A DNA stretch of 40,950 nt from Paulinella micropora. Lineage: Eukaryota; Cercozoa; Imbricatea; Euglyphida. Both the position numbers and the translations under genes were made by a program. The notes beneath the pieces were generated by a model. That model was given only the letters and a program-made list of their open reading frames with translations. It did not search any database and was not told the origin of the DNA. Shown piece after piece: positions 10,896-19,558 of this stretch. Location: positions 328,528 to 369,477 of the forward strand of contig BJOX01000365.1 of the NCBI GenBank assembly GCA_009731375.1, read 5' to 3'. Position 1 is the stretch's first letter, and each line of letters starts with the position of its first letter.

Positions 10896-10967
10896 GATAT
10901 CCAGTTTGTTGATAAACGATATTTGACAATAAACGAAAGTGCGAATAGCACGAAGTGAAATTGTCAA
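10881..10967. terminator. Palindrome plus cruciform after fibre stop (C-type, copy 1)
   Basis: A perfect 18-nt palindrome, ATCTCAAATATTTGAGAT (10881-10898), spans the fibre stop codon. It is followed by a compound hairpin: outer arms TTGACAAT (10923-10930) and ATTGTCAA (10960-10967), inner arms GTGC (10939-10942) and GCAC (10948-10951). The same two-stem plan occurs at 12855 and 13388. Proposed role: transcript 3'-end or processing structure. Confidence 0.6.
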
Positions 10968-10993
10968 CTAGACTTCACAGACCACCGCCTATT

Positions 10994-11305
10994 ATGGATA
11001 TGGATGGCGAACTAACTCCAGAATTAAAGTCTCGTGTTCTTGAAGTAGAACTAAAGACTGAGGAAAAAAAAGTAGAGCACGAATTGGAAGATAACTGGAA
11101 TTGTTGTTGTATAAAAAACAGACCAACTGACAGCCGACTTATTAAATACTTATTTCAAATGGGTATCATTATTGCCATTATAACCCTTTGTATCGTGAGG
11201 CTATCTGAAAAGAACTTACCTTGTGAGGTTGCTAATACTTATGTCGGAATTTTGACCTTACTCATAGGAATTTGCCTTCCATCACCCTCTAGTTCAAAGA
11301 AATGA
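10994..11305 (+). CDS. Small membrane protein with two transmembrane helices
   Basis: 103 residues from ATG 10994 (MDMDGELTPELK). The frame extends to GTG 10955, but that part encodes the hairpin, so 10994 is the better start. A charged N-terminal half with an NCCCIK cysteine cluster is followed by two hydrophobic helices (near MGIIIAIITLCIV and VGILTLLIGICLP) separated by a short loop with Cys, and a Pro/Ser end. Similar two-helix proteins with a Cys cluster accompany capsid genes in Polinton-like viruses, but no function is established. The frame is intact. Confidence 0.65.
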   Translation: MDMDGELTPELKSRVLEVELKTEEKKVEHELEDNWNCCCIKNRPTDSRLIKYLFQMGIIIAIITLCIVRLSEKNLPCEVANTYVGILTLLIGICLPSPSSSKK

Positions 11306-11506
11306 ACATTCATAGGTATGTGTCATATACCATCTATTATCACCCGCACACATTAAAGGCAGGGCTTCATCAAAACTAACACACCAATCACTCATAGGCT
11401 TATACACACATTTAAATTTAGTTTCTATTCCTTGCTTTATACAATAAACACACGCATTTCGTTTTGTTTGATTTGCTCTGCTATAAAAAGTCGCAGGCAG
11501 TCCGAC
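11294..11506 (-). CDS. Possible Cys-rich open frame (fragment)
   Basis: A minus-strand frame open for 70 codons without an ATG at its beginning. It is convergent with, and overlaps by 12 nt, the membrane-protein gene. It has CVYC near the middle and further single Cys residues, with a KRNACVYCIKQGIETKFKC segment that resembles zinc-ribbon tails of some transposases. The upstream limit is a TAG, which also forms a possible 3' splice site. It may be a gene fragment, a spliced exon or chance. Confidence 0.3.
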   Translation of the reverse strand, partial: VGLPATFYSRANQTKRNACVYCIKQGIETKFKCVYKPMSDWCVSFDEALPLMCAGDNRWYMTHTYECSFL

Positions 11507-11567
11507 CTACCACAGACCCAACAAATAATAATATTAATAACATAATATATTATACAATATATAAACA

Positions 11568-11924
11568 ATGTCGGAGTTCAAATACCAAAAGATTGTTTTT
11601 CTAAGCAATTATTTTGTGGGTAAATCATTCAACAAGAACATTCAAATGTCATTTACACCCACCACAATGAATGTTAAGTTTATTCACTACTATAACGACC
11701 AGACGGAAACCAAAACCAGAATTCTTTACATGGATAGAATTGGAATTATCGGTACATTCTCCGACAGCACCACAGCAAACATTTCAAACCTTAGTTATAA
11801 TTTAGGTGTCGTTGGATGGACAGACGGACAATATACATTTAAAGTCCTTGAAACTGACAGCGGAAATATTGATACAGGAAATTTAGCGGGAAGAATTGTT
11901 GTTTGCCTAGAGTTTTTAGGATAA
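11568..11924 (+). CDS. Small hypothetical structural-type protein
   Basis: 118 residues, intact, beginning MSEFKYQKIVFLSNYF and ending VVCLEFLG. It is rich in beta-forming residues, Thr and Asn, with no membrane helix or catalytic motif. The size and the position between the membrane protein and the packaging ATPase fit a minor virion component such as a cement protein, but this is inference. The ATG is preceded by an AT-rich block (TATACAATATATAAACA) like those before the other plus-strand genes. Confidence 0.6.
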   Translation: MSEFKYQKIVFLSNYFVGKSFNKNIQMSFTPTTMNVKFIHYYNDQTETKTRILYMDRIGIIGTFSDSTTANISNLSYNLGVVGWTDGQYTFKVLETDSGNIDTGNLAGRIVVCLEFLG

Positions 11925-11933
11925 TAATATACA

Positions 11934-12754
11934 ATGCTTAAGATTAACAATGTCAAGGTGAAGCCTGTAAAACAAGAGGGGTATGGAAACAAAAAAGCAA
12001 AGGGTTATAAATTATTCAACGAGCCGTATGCCAATATATTTCTACTCGCCCGTAAGAAGAGCGGGAAAACAACAGCACTCTTTGAAATACTGAAACGGAC
12101 TACAGACAGAAAAACCCGTATTGTCATTATTGCTTCAACAATTCACAAGGACTACATTTATAAAGCAATGGTAAAGCACTTTAAGAACAGAGGCAACCCG
12201 ATGGCAATATATACCTTTCTTAAATCAGATGGTGTAAATGTGATAGACTATGAACTGGACAAACTGAACAGACAGGACGAGCAACACGAAGGAGAAATCA
12301 AAGATGAAAAAGAAATAGAGAAGCCACAATTTTTATACTTTGGAAAGGAAAAGAAAAAAGAAGGAGGTGAGAAGAAAGAACGACCAAGTAAGTATATTTC
12401 GCCAGAGGTTGTTTTTGTTTTGGACGATTTAGGGAGCGGATTAAGAGACAAGTCCGTAAGTGATTTGTTAAAAAAGAACAGACACTATAAAGGTAAGGTT
12501 ATTATGTCAAGCCAGTATTTAAACGACCTTAGACCAGAAGCAATTAAGCAGTTAGATTATTTGTTAATCTTTCCAGGCCAGTCTCAGGATAAAATGGAAC
12601 TCGTGTATAAACACTTAGACTTATCTTTTNNNNNNNNNNTTTGATTACTTTCTTCAAAAGTATCACGAGGCTACAAAGGAGAGATTTAATTTTCTTTAAT
12701 TTTTCAAGTGTTGATGATGAACTCCGCAAAAACTTTGCTTACAGATTAAAATAA
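11934..12754 (+). CDS. Genome packaging ATPase (FtsK/HerA, A32-like); gap and frame break near end
   Basis: Would drive DNA into the capsid. Walker A is LLARKKSGKTTALF (residues about 38-50) and Walker B is VVFVLDDLGSG (about 159-169). A SSQYLNDLRPEA segment after it matches the sensor/arginine-finger part of the family. The lysine-rich insert at residues 110-155 is longer than usual. The main frame runs into a 10-N gap at 12630-12639 and continues after it to a stop at about 12699. The last 20 or so codons are apparently in another frame, ending at TAA 12752-12754, within a duplicated TTTAATTTT sequence. A palindromic element begins 2 nt after that stop. Confidence 0.88.
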
Positions 12755-12755
12755 T

Positions 12756-12808
12756 GATATTCGTAAATCCACACTCACGCTACCGCTCCCGCGTGTTTTA
12801 CGAACATC
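12756..12808 (+). terminator. Palindromic 3' element, A-type copy 1
   Basis: Outer arms GATATTCGTAAA (12756-12767) and TTTACGAACATC (12797-12808) pair over 11 of 12 positions. The inner sequence CACACTCACGCTACCGCTCC is nearly repeated at 15190 and, in reverse complement, at 19066-19118. It begins 2 nt after the ATPase stop, in the sense orientation. Confidence 0.65.
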
Positions 12809-12854
12809 GATGTTTATCAACAAACGTGATNNNNNNNNNNATTAAAGCGAAAAC

Positions 12855-12908
12855 GATGTTTTAGAATAAGAGAGAGTGCGAAAGCACGAATCGCAATTCT
12901 AAAATATC
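12855..12908 (+). terminator. Compound hairpin, C-type copy 2
   Basis: Outer arms GATGTTTTAGAAT (12855-12867) and ATTCTAAAATATC (12896-12908) pair fully if one G-U pair is allowed. Inner arms GTGC and GCAC enclose a GAAA tetraloop (12876-12887). It lies between the ATPase and the basic core-like gene. A 10-N gap lies just upstream at 12831-12840. Confidence 0.65.
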
Positions 12909-12959
12909 ATAAATTAAAATAAAAAATTTTTGTAAATAATTATTTTTTTACTTATTATA

Positions 12960-13292
12960 ATGGTAGTAAAAACATCTCGTGTTGAAGTCATTCCAACAAT
13001 CGGCAAACGAACAATTAACTCAAGCACCAATATGGCTGGAGGCAAAAAGAAAATTGGACGAAAGAAGAAGCAAGGGAGCAAGGGGCAGGCTGGCGGAAAA
13101 ATTAACTGGCAAAAAGTGGGGAAAACAGCCTTGGCTGTAAATAAGTTCCTTCGCGATAACAAAGTAATCTCTAGGACTGCTGGAGCCTTAAGCAGTATTG
13201 GAGTGCCTTATGCTGGGTCTGTCCAAGCCACCGCTTCAAAACTTGGTTATGGTAAGCGAAAGCAGAGAGGATGTGGTGCTCTTAAGTTTTAA
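12960..13292 (+). CDS. Basic core or capsid-interior protein
   Basis: 110 residues, intact. An early Lys/Arg/Gly-rich segment (AGGKKKIGRKKKQGSKGQAGG) is followed by an amphipathic helical part (VGKTALAVNKFLRDNKVI) and a Gly/Ala-rich region ending GYGKRKQRGCGALKF. Translation may instead start at the second Met (13032). The composition resembles DNA-condensing or membrane-active core peptides of adenovirus-like viruses and Polintons; this is by analogy only. Palindromic elements lie directly before and after it. Confidence 0.6.
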   Translation: MVVKTSRVEVIPTIGKRTINSSTNMAGGKKKIGRKKKQGSKGQAGGKINWQKVGKTALAVNKFLRDNKVISRTAGALSSIGVPYAGSVQATASKLGYGKRKQRGCGALKF

Positions 13293-13294
13293 AT

Positions 13295-13352
13295 GATATT
13301 TATGAGCATCGCTTTCATTCGCTACGCTCATTTTTGCTTGCTCATAAACATC
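13295..13352 (+). terminator. Palindromic 3' element, B-type copy 1
   Basis: GATATTTATGAGC (13295-13307) pairs with GCTCATAAACATC (13340-13352) over 12 of 13 positions. Inside is ATCGCTTTCATTCGCTACGC, which recurs at 18958 and, shortened, at 19949. It begins 2 nt after the stop of the basic core-like gene. Confidence 0.65.
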
Positions 13353-13387
13353 GTAAAACATATTAATTTTTTTACAAAATAAAAAAC

Positions 13388-13441
13388 GATAGTTTAGAAT
13401 AAGAGGGAGTGCGGTAGCACGAATCGCAATTCTAAACTATC
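13388..13441 (+). terminator. Compound hairpin, C-type copy 3
   Basis: Perfect 13-bp outer stem, GATAGTTTAGAAT (13388-13400) with ATTCTAAACTATC (13429-13441), and inner GTGC-GGTA-GCAC (13409-13420). It is very like the 12855 copy. It ends 6 nt before the next start codon, so it could also shape the leader of the 13448 gene. Confidence 0.65.
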
Positions 13442-13447
13442 TATAGA

Positions 13448-14252
13448 ATGGTCGTCAAGAAAGCGAAGAAACAGAAATTAAGACCACCGCGGGTTTATAG
13501 AAACAAAAGCGGGAAGCCGTATATTATCCAGAAGGGTAAAAAATATTATCTTAATTTTGGTAAGAAAACAAATGATATGAGCACACTTCAAATCGTTAAA
13601 CTTTTTATGAAATACTTAAGCAGACCAAAAGCAAAGCGGNNNNNNNNNNCTACGCGAGCGTGGCGATACTCCAAAATCAAAGAAAAAAGAAAAGAAGGAG
13701 GATTTAAGAAAAGTCCAGAGTCTGTAAGAGATAGAACAAAATACGAGAACAGCCATTAATGAACACTTAGACAAACTCAGAAAGGAAAAGTATGAGGGCA
13801 TTGAGGCTATAGAAAAAAAAGATAAGATAGCAAGGGAGGATTTAGACGAGGAAAAGAAGAGGCTAGAAAGAAAAATCAAAGCAGATACTAAGGAACTAAA
13901 TGAAATAATGAATAGGGATCATAAAAGACAACTGGCGGAGATTAAGGAAAGACAGGAAGAAAAGGCTAGGGAACAGAAGAAGGAACAACGACTTATTCAG
14001 GAACTACAGGCAGAACAACGACATAGACAGGGATTATTGACTGCTCCAGTTGCACAGCCGATTATAGCGAAACCGAACCCCCCTTCAACTATAAATAAAC
14101 CAAAGAAAACCGCAACTACATCTTCCCCAAAAATAACTGATATAACTGACAAAGTAAATAAACAAGAAAAAGATTTGGAAGATGAAAAGAGACGAAGAAT
14201 TATTGATGAAATGTTCTCTGAGAAAACGAGAAAAAAACGTGTCAAAAAATGA
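13448..14252 (+). pseudogene. Basic coiled-coil protein gene, interrupted by gap and in-frame TAA
   Basis: The N-terminal 60 residues (MVVKKAKKQKLRPPRVYRNK) are strongly basic with an aromatic KYYLNFGKK motif. A 10-N gap (13640-13649) follows. After it the frame that connects to the downstream coiled coil has TAA at 13725-13727, then continues open to 14252 with a long Lys/Glu/Arg-rich coiled coil and a Pro/Thr-rich linker, ending EKTRKKRVKK. About 265 codons in all. No enzyme motif. It may be a virion core or scaffold protein. The stop overlaps the start of the protease gene (ATGA), which indicates coupled expression. Confidence 0.55.
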
Positions 14253-15187
14253 AAAATAATACAATAATAAATCACCTTAAAAAAGCAGGCATTAATATCC
14301 CTATAATAAAAAACAAAGGTTCAAACGACTACGCCACTAGTTTAAAGAGATGGTTATACACACAAAAAATCACTGAAAACATATCATCGGCAGAAGATGG
14401 ATGGGATAAACTAGAACAATTTACAACAAAAATGATTGCTAAAAATGAAAGCAAAAAGAATGAAGAAAAAAAAACTCCTGTAAATAGCACTCTATCGCCA
14501 ATAGACCCACCACGTTTTGAAAATTCTCCAGATGCTAAACAACTTATATTTGAAATGACAAATCCACAACCAGCGGAGACACAACCGACAGATGTAGCAC
14601 CACCCCCGAGCATAAGTTCTGCGGAGCCACAGCCAGAGACAACCATACCCCCGAGCGTCGCGGAGACGCCAGAGCAAGTCCCCTTACAAGGAGAGGGTCG
14701 CGGTTTAATGACTAATGAAATAGATGATATAATGAAAAAATATGGATGGTATCTCGGAGCGATAGCCAGTGATGAAATCAACAAGTTGAAGCCAGGAAGC
14801 AGAAAGCGATACGGATTTATTATGAATTTGGACAATCACAAACAAGTGGGGTCTCATTGGATTGCTGTATGGATAAGTCTAGATAAAGACAGGAGTGTTG
14901 AAGTGTATGACCCCTTAGCACTTTATGAGCCAACAGAAGACTTCCAACAACAAATGAAACAACTAATAGACAAAAGCCACCCAAGCACATACCTGCTTAT
15001 GAAGGTTAATCAAGTAAAACAACAATCAAACACCTCAGACACGTGCGGTTGGCATAGTATGAGATTTTTAATGGAGCGGGCGAAAGGAGTGCGATTTAAA
15101 TTCGCCAGTGGATACACAGACTTAAAAGAAGAAGAAGCGGAGAAATTAAAAGCACAGAATGGTTATGGTTTTGACACCTATTTGTAA
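14249..15187 (+). CDS. Maturation cysteine protease (adenain/Ulp1-like)
   Basis: 312 residues, intact. The N-terminal 150 residues are variable and Pro/Glu-rich. The protease domain begins near LMTNEIDDIMKKYGW, with a conserved YLGAIASDEI. The triad is visible: His203 in GSHWIAVW, Asp221 in VEVYDPLA and Cys266 in DTCGWHSM, with Gln258/259 just before it as the likely oxyanion residue. Family knowledge: such proteases (clan CE, like adenovirus protease) cut capsid precursors during virion maturation and are core Polinton genes. It overlaps the coiled-coil gene by 4 nt; a palindromic element spans its stop codon. Confidence 0.88.
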   Translation: MKNNTIINHLKKAGINIPIIKNKGSNDYATSLKRWLYTQKITENISSAEDGWDKLEQFTTKMIAKNESKKNEEKKTPVNSTLSPIDPPRFENSPDAKQLIFEMTNPQPAETQPTDVAPPPSISSAEPQPETTIPPSVAETPEQVPLQGEGRGLMTNEIDDIMKKYGWYLGAIASDEINKLKPGSRKRYGFIMNLDNHKQVGSHWIAVWISLDKDRSVEVYDPLALYEPTEDFQQQMKQLIDKSHPSTYLLMKVNQVKQQSNTSDTCGWHSMRFLMERAKGVRFKFASGYTDLKEEEAEKLKAQNGYGFDTYL

Positions 15188-15245
15188 ATCCACACTCCCG
15201 CTACCGCTCCCGTGAATCTCCAACGTGTTGGAGATAATTTACAAA
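15181..15245 (+). terminator. Palindromic 3' element, A-type copy 2
   Basis: Arms TTTGTAAAT (15181-15189) and ATTTACAAA (15237-15245). Inside is CCACACTCCCGCTACCGCTC, as in the A-type copy at 12756, plus a second stem ATCTCCAAC/GTTGGAGAT (15216-15235). The left arm contains the protease stop codon. Confidence 0.65.
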
Positions 15246-15280
15246 CTTCATTTTGAAAAAAAATATTTAATAATATAACA

Positions 15281-16096
15281 ATGGACTATACGGGAGGAAG
15301 AAGTTCGGGTATTTACTATATCAACAGCAAAAACCGATTAACAGGCACAGATAGCGACTTCACACACGAAGTCAATATGAAGGGGCTAGACAATCCCACA
15401 CATTGTAAAATACTTCATATTTATGTGCCGAAGTCGTATTACTCTGTGGCTTCACCATATAATACTTTTACTCTTAGCGAAGACGGGTATGAGGCTTTAA
15501 TTACGATACCTGAGGGAAACTACACAATGAACAATCTAAAAAATAAGTTGTCGGAGGTGCTAACCGCAGACAGCCCAAATAATTATACTTATGTGGTATC
15601 CAGTAATAATACCAACATAGACCCTGAGGATGGCAAATTAACATTTAGTGTGTCAGAGAATAAAGGAATTCAACCGCGATTTATATTTGATGATGATACC
15701 CGTATTCACGAGGTTATGGGGTTTGATAGAAATTCGTCATATTTCTTCTCTAATGATTTTATTAAATCGCCAAATGTGATTATTCTAACTGGTGAAAAAA
15801 CTCTGTATCTTCAATCGGATTTAGTGAATGAAGGAGATAATCACGTGCTTCAAGAAATATACACTGCCAACGAAATTCCTTTTGGTTCTGTTATCTATGA
15901 TGGCTCTGGAAGTGAACACGGGAAAACATTGTCCGCTAGTTCAAACAATGTGTTTAGGTTTTACTTGACGGACGAAAACGACCAAGCAATTAATCTTAAT
16001 GGTTTGGGTATCGTTATGACATTACTGGTTTATCGTGAAACGAATTATTTTAGTTTATTTAATTCATTCTTCTCTTTTGAAATCCCGATGAATTAA
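15281..16096 (+). CDS. Minor capsid protein (penton-type, single jelly roll)
   Basis: 271 residues, intact. The N-terminal pattern GIYYINSKNRLTGTDSDFTH is typical of Polinton and Polinton-like virus penton proteins, and the gene lies directly before the MCP, the usual order. The rest is beta-rich with no membrane helix, as expected of a jelly-roll protein at the icosahedral vertices. The ATG is preceded by AAAATATTTAATAATATAACA, an AT-rich block shared by neighbouring genes. The assignment rests on pattern and context. Confidence 0.8.
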   Translation: MDYTGGRSSGIYYINSKNRLTGTDSDFTHEVNMKGLDNPTHCKILHIYVPKSYYSVASPYNTFTLSEDGYEALITIPEGNYTMNNLKNKLSEVLTADSPNNYTYVVSSNNTNIDPEDGKLTFSVSENKGIQPRFIFDDDTRIHEVMGFDRNSSYFFSNDFIKSPNVIILTGEKTLYLQSDLVNEGDNHVLQEIYTANEIPFGSVIYDGSGSEHGKTLSASSNNVFRFYLTDENDQAINLNGLGIVMTLLVYRETNYFSLFNSFFSFEIPMN

Positions 16097-16174
16097 TTTT
16101 TGATTTAATTATTTTTTCTATAGATATATTCTCGTGAATTAGTTTATTTACGCTACGTCAAAAACAAAGAAAAA

Positions 16175-17654
16175 ATGCCCGTCCAATACGGAGGAGAATT
16201 AGTCCATCAGACTAAGGAACTACTCACTGGTAATTATGAATTAAGCAAACTTACCACCCGTGAAGGCTCGCAACCTGTCGCGCTTACTACTGCTGGTGGT
16301 ATGGAAAACACATTTGAAATTCCTACTCGTCCTTTGAACCTTGCGAGGAGTGTGTTGCGATTTACTTACACTCCGTCTGGTGCGGGTGGTGCGGGTCGCT
16401 ACAATCGTATCTATATGGATTGTCTGTCTATGATTAAAACTATTGAATTGCGAAGCCGAAGCGGGCAGTATCTGTGTAATCTTCAACATGTGGGGAACTA
16501 CACTAAGGTGATATGGAAACCAGAAATGAAGTATGAAAAATTTATGGCACTTGAAAATCATGGTGCTGGTGTTGCTAGCGGTGCTATGCTTCAAAAGTGT
16601 AATGCAGGAAAAGTTGAAATTGGAACCGTAGCAGAAAGAAAGGCAATTACTGATGCGGCAGATATAACAAATCTTAAGGCTGCAGTTCAAGCAAACTACA
16701 AAGTGCCTCTTGTTAATGCCCGCCGCCACGATGATACCGCTCTCGCAGATAGCACTGCTGGAAATTATAGTTTGGTAAATGTTCCTTTTGAGGAGGCTAA
16801 GTATTTTGAAGGCGGTGGTGATAATACTGCTACCCCTGTTATTAATGTTAAGTTTCCTTTGGGTATGTTGTTTGGCATTATTTTTGAACTGGATAAGACA
16901 ATTGGATTTAATGAAATTTTGGATTTGCGGATTGTGTGGGCTGAAACCAACCGCTCTTCATTTTATGGCACTAATGTAAGTTCTATTTCAACTGGTGCTG
17001 CCGCTACGACCTCTGGTGCTATCGTCTCTAACCTAAATCTATTCCTTGCTGTTGAGACTGACCCGAATGTTATCCTCGGTGTCCAGCAAAAGATTGCTGG
17101 TGAAGGCTTTCCATTTAAGATTGAGTATCCTATCGCTTGGAAGCAGAGCCTCTCAACACAAAGTCAAAATTATGTTATTAAGATGAACCGCTCGCAGGGT
17201 GAAAGAATTCGTCGTATTTATACTTCCGCCTTTCATTTCACTGAGAGTGCTAATACTTCTTTTGATAATGACAACAGGGCGGATGCTAAAATTATTAGTT
17301 ATTATACAACACTTGATGGGACACGCCTTCAACAATTTGACATTGACACATCTGAGAATGAAGACTATATGATTTTGAAGGATAAGTTGAAGGGAAGTGC
17401 TATCCTAAACAGTGATGTCTATCATTACAACTGGTTATGTAGATACTTGGGACAATAACCGCCCGCTGTGCGATAAGGACACCGACGGCTATGAGGTGAG
17501 CGGTTTGAGCCTAGACACTGAACGACGATATGAATTCGTTTCAAATACGAGTGCTAATGCGAGTGGTGCTAACATAACTAATCTTAACCATTACACATTC
17601 GCCATTCTTCAACGTAGTGTGCTTGTTAAGGGAATTGAAATCCTTATGTCTTAA
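16175..17654 (+). CDS. Major capsid protein (double jelly roll), frame break near C-terminus
   Basis: The main shell protein. The first frame, 16175-17458 (427 codons), begins MPVQYGGELVHQTKELLTG and carries PTRPLNLARSVLRF and later IEYPIAWKQSLSTQ-like beta segments. A second frame (17412-17654) continues the sense with a WDNNRPLCDKDTDGYEV segment to a stop at 17654. The change of frame lies near 17430-17445, at a GGTTAT sequence. Total about 490 codons, the usual size for Polinton MCPs. It follows the penton gene by 78 bp. The break truncates the last strands of the second jelly roll, so without correction or frameshifting the product would probably not assemble. Confidence 0.85.
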
Positions 17655-17711
17655 CCTAGTGATGCGATAATTAATTTTGATAGTTAATTTATTTTTTAAT
17701 ACAATATAGGA

Positions 17712-18946
17712 ATGCCCCACCAGAGAAACTTAATCGCAGAAAATCCTGACGGCGAATTTATAAATGTCAGCGTTGGATATGATGGTAATATTGAAACAAA
17801 TAATTCAAAAACCGCTTTTGGCGAAGCAGTAGTAGGTCAATTAACACCAGTTTTACAAGAAATCTTTCCATATACCATTAATACTAGGATATGGACAAAA
17901 ACAGAAACAAAATCGTCTGTGTCATTTTTTAATAATATGGCTGAATTGAAAACAACTGCTGATGCTACGGCAGATGCTAGACTAGTAAGTTAAAGGAGAA
18001 TAAAATATAGAACTGGAATGGGTGTCCTAGCCCGATTTACTGCTCTATGGACAACGGATGATACAAAAGATTACTATTCATTTATTGGAATAGGAAATGA
18101 CCTTAACGATGGATTTTATTTTTACAAAAATCAAGCAGGAATGAATATCGCACATTGTGCGGGAGGTGCTGTAGATTATATTGACCAAATAGATTGGGAC
18201 GACCCTTGCGATGGAAATTATGCTATGCCAAACTTAGACTGGAGCAAAGGAAATGTATTTCAAATTCGATTTCAATATTTAGGTTTTGGTGGTATTAAGT
18301 TTTATATTGAAAATCCCATAACAGGATTATTTCAATTAGTTCATATGATTGAGTATGCAAATGCTAATAATGGTGTAAGCCTGCGAAATACAAGATTACC
18401 TTTTTCGGCAGTAATGAGAAATGATGCAAAGACTGGAATACAAACTCTTAAAACAGCGAGTGCCAGTTTATTCATTGAGGGAACTAATACGATAAACACA
18501 AGTATAACAAACGAAGTGGAAGGAAGTAAAGCAGCAAACACCACTGAAAGTCCTATTATTAGTATCAGAAACAAAGCGGTATTTGATGCGGTGCTAATTT
18601 AACAAATTATTCAAATGTTTATCCCACTTTGATAAGTATTACAAATGAAGATACTAAGTCAAATGTTGTCAGAATGGTATTAAATGGAACGCTAACTGGA
18701 GCAGGTTTTGCAGATGTTGATTCAAAGTATTCAATTGTAGATACTGACACAAAGGCGAGTGCTATCGAAAACGGAACAACAATTTTTAAACTATATGTAA
18801 ATTCTCAATCATCTCAACAAATCAATCTTAGAAGTTATGATATATACCTATCGCCGAGTGATGTATTAACTTTTACGCAGAAGTCTGTCTCTGCTGGTGG
18901 AGGAGGAAATATCAATATTATCGCTAACTTCGTAGAAGACCAATAG
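17712..18946 (+). CDS. Second fibre-like/structural protein, in-frame TAA and frame break
   Basis: Three open segments appear to be one gene of about 410 codons. 17712-17993 (MPHQRNLIAENPDGEFINV) ends at an in-frame TAA, and the same frame goes on at 18018 (MGVLARFTALWTTDD). That segment ends at 18602, and the sense continues in another frame to 18946, the shift lying near 18590-18600. The GVLARFTALW, FIGIGNDLNDGFYF and NIAHCAGG motifs match a beta-rich module in tail or fibre proteins of phages and large DNA viruses. The C-terminus is beta-rich with a Gly patch (SAGGGGN). Probably a surface or vertex protein. The stop codon overlaps the first base of a palindromic element. Confidence 0.65.
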
Positions 18947-19022
18947 ATATTTATGAGCATCGCTTTCATTCGCTACGCTCATTTTCGCAATCTCAAACAT
19001 GTTTGAGATATTCATAAACATC
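18946..19022 (+). terminator. Palindromic 3' element, B-type copy 2
   Basis: Outer arms GATATTTATGA (18946-18956) and TCATAAACATC (19012-19022). Inside are the ATCGCTTTCATTCGCTACGC block and a perfect 20-nt palindrome, ATCTCAAACATGTTTGAGAT (18990-19009). It starts on the last base of the second fibre gene's stop codon. Confidence 0.7.
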
Positions 19023-19065
19023 GTTTAAAAGTGAAGTAAATAATTTTAAAAAAAAAACGGGAGGC

Positions 19066-19118
19066 GATGTTCGTAAAACACACGGGAGCGTTAGCGGGAG
19101 TGTGGATTTACGAATACC
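19066..19118 (-). terminator. Palindromic 3' element, A-type copy 3 (inverted)
   Basis: The reverse complement of the 12756 element, with arms GATGTTCGTAAA (19066-19077) and TTTACGAATACC (19107-19118). It overlaps the 3' end of the minus-strand gene 19108-19530, so it again lies at the stop codon and in sense orientation for the gene it follows. Confidence 0.65.
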
Positions 19119-19530
19119 AGAGATATTTTTTTACCGCATCTTTATTATTAAAATAAGGGTGTTGAATTAAATATTCATGGTATGGTTTATCAATCTTAGC
19201 AACATCTTCAATTTTCATTTTTTCATACTTACCATATTGAAGAAAAATATCGGTTTCATTTTGTGCTATCTCTTCGCCTACATTAGCCTTTATTTCTGTA
19301 ATTCCAGTCTCTTTTAATTCAGTTGTCTTAAAAGGTGTGCTCTGCTCTTCAACCAACACATTTTCCAACGGAATAAGTACTTTTACATTGTCATCACGTG
19401 GTTTATATTGCTCATAGAAAGAAACAATGTCGGGTTTAGTCCATTTAATTGAAGGTTTCTTAATTTCGCTGTCAAGGCTCCTTTTTTCAATTTCACTCAA
19501 GTAGTCCTGTTTGGTGCTTAGGTCAGTCAT
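19108..19530 (-). CDS. FGKYKGK-domain-like protein, paralogue 1
   Basis: 140 residues, intact. The last 55 residues (YGKYEKMKIEDVAKIDKPYH... KKYL) match the end of the upstream gene at 19559. Both resemble the small domain with an FGKYKGKxIxDVxxxDxxYLxW pattern known from exonuclease X C-termini and DUF3820-type phage proteins; its role is not clear, perhaps nucleic-acid binding. The first 85 residues are charged and unrelated to the paralogue. It lies 28 bp downstream of the paralogue on the same strand. Confidence 0.6.
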   Translation of the reverse strand: MTDLSTKQDYLSEIEKRSLDSEIKKPSIKWTKPDIVSFYEQYKPRDDNVKVLIPLENVLVEEQSTPFKTTELKETGITEIKANVGEEIAQNETDIFLQYGKYEKMKIEDVAKIDKPYHEYLIQHPYFNNKDAVKKYLWYS

Positions 19531-19558
19531 TGGTATATGTATAGTAAAATTTTATTTT

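Noticed and set aside
17985-18012. A 26-nt intron (GTAAGT...TATAG) across the in-frame TAA of the second fibre gene
   Set aside because: Far shorter than a workable spliceosomal intron; a point mutation is simpler.
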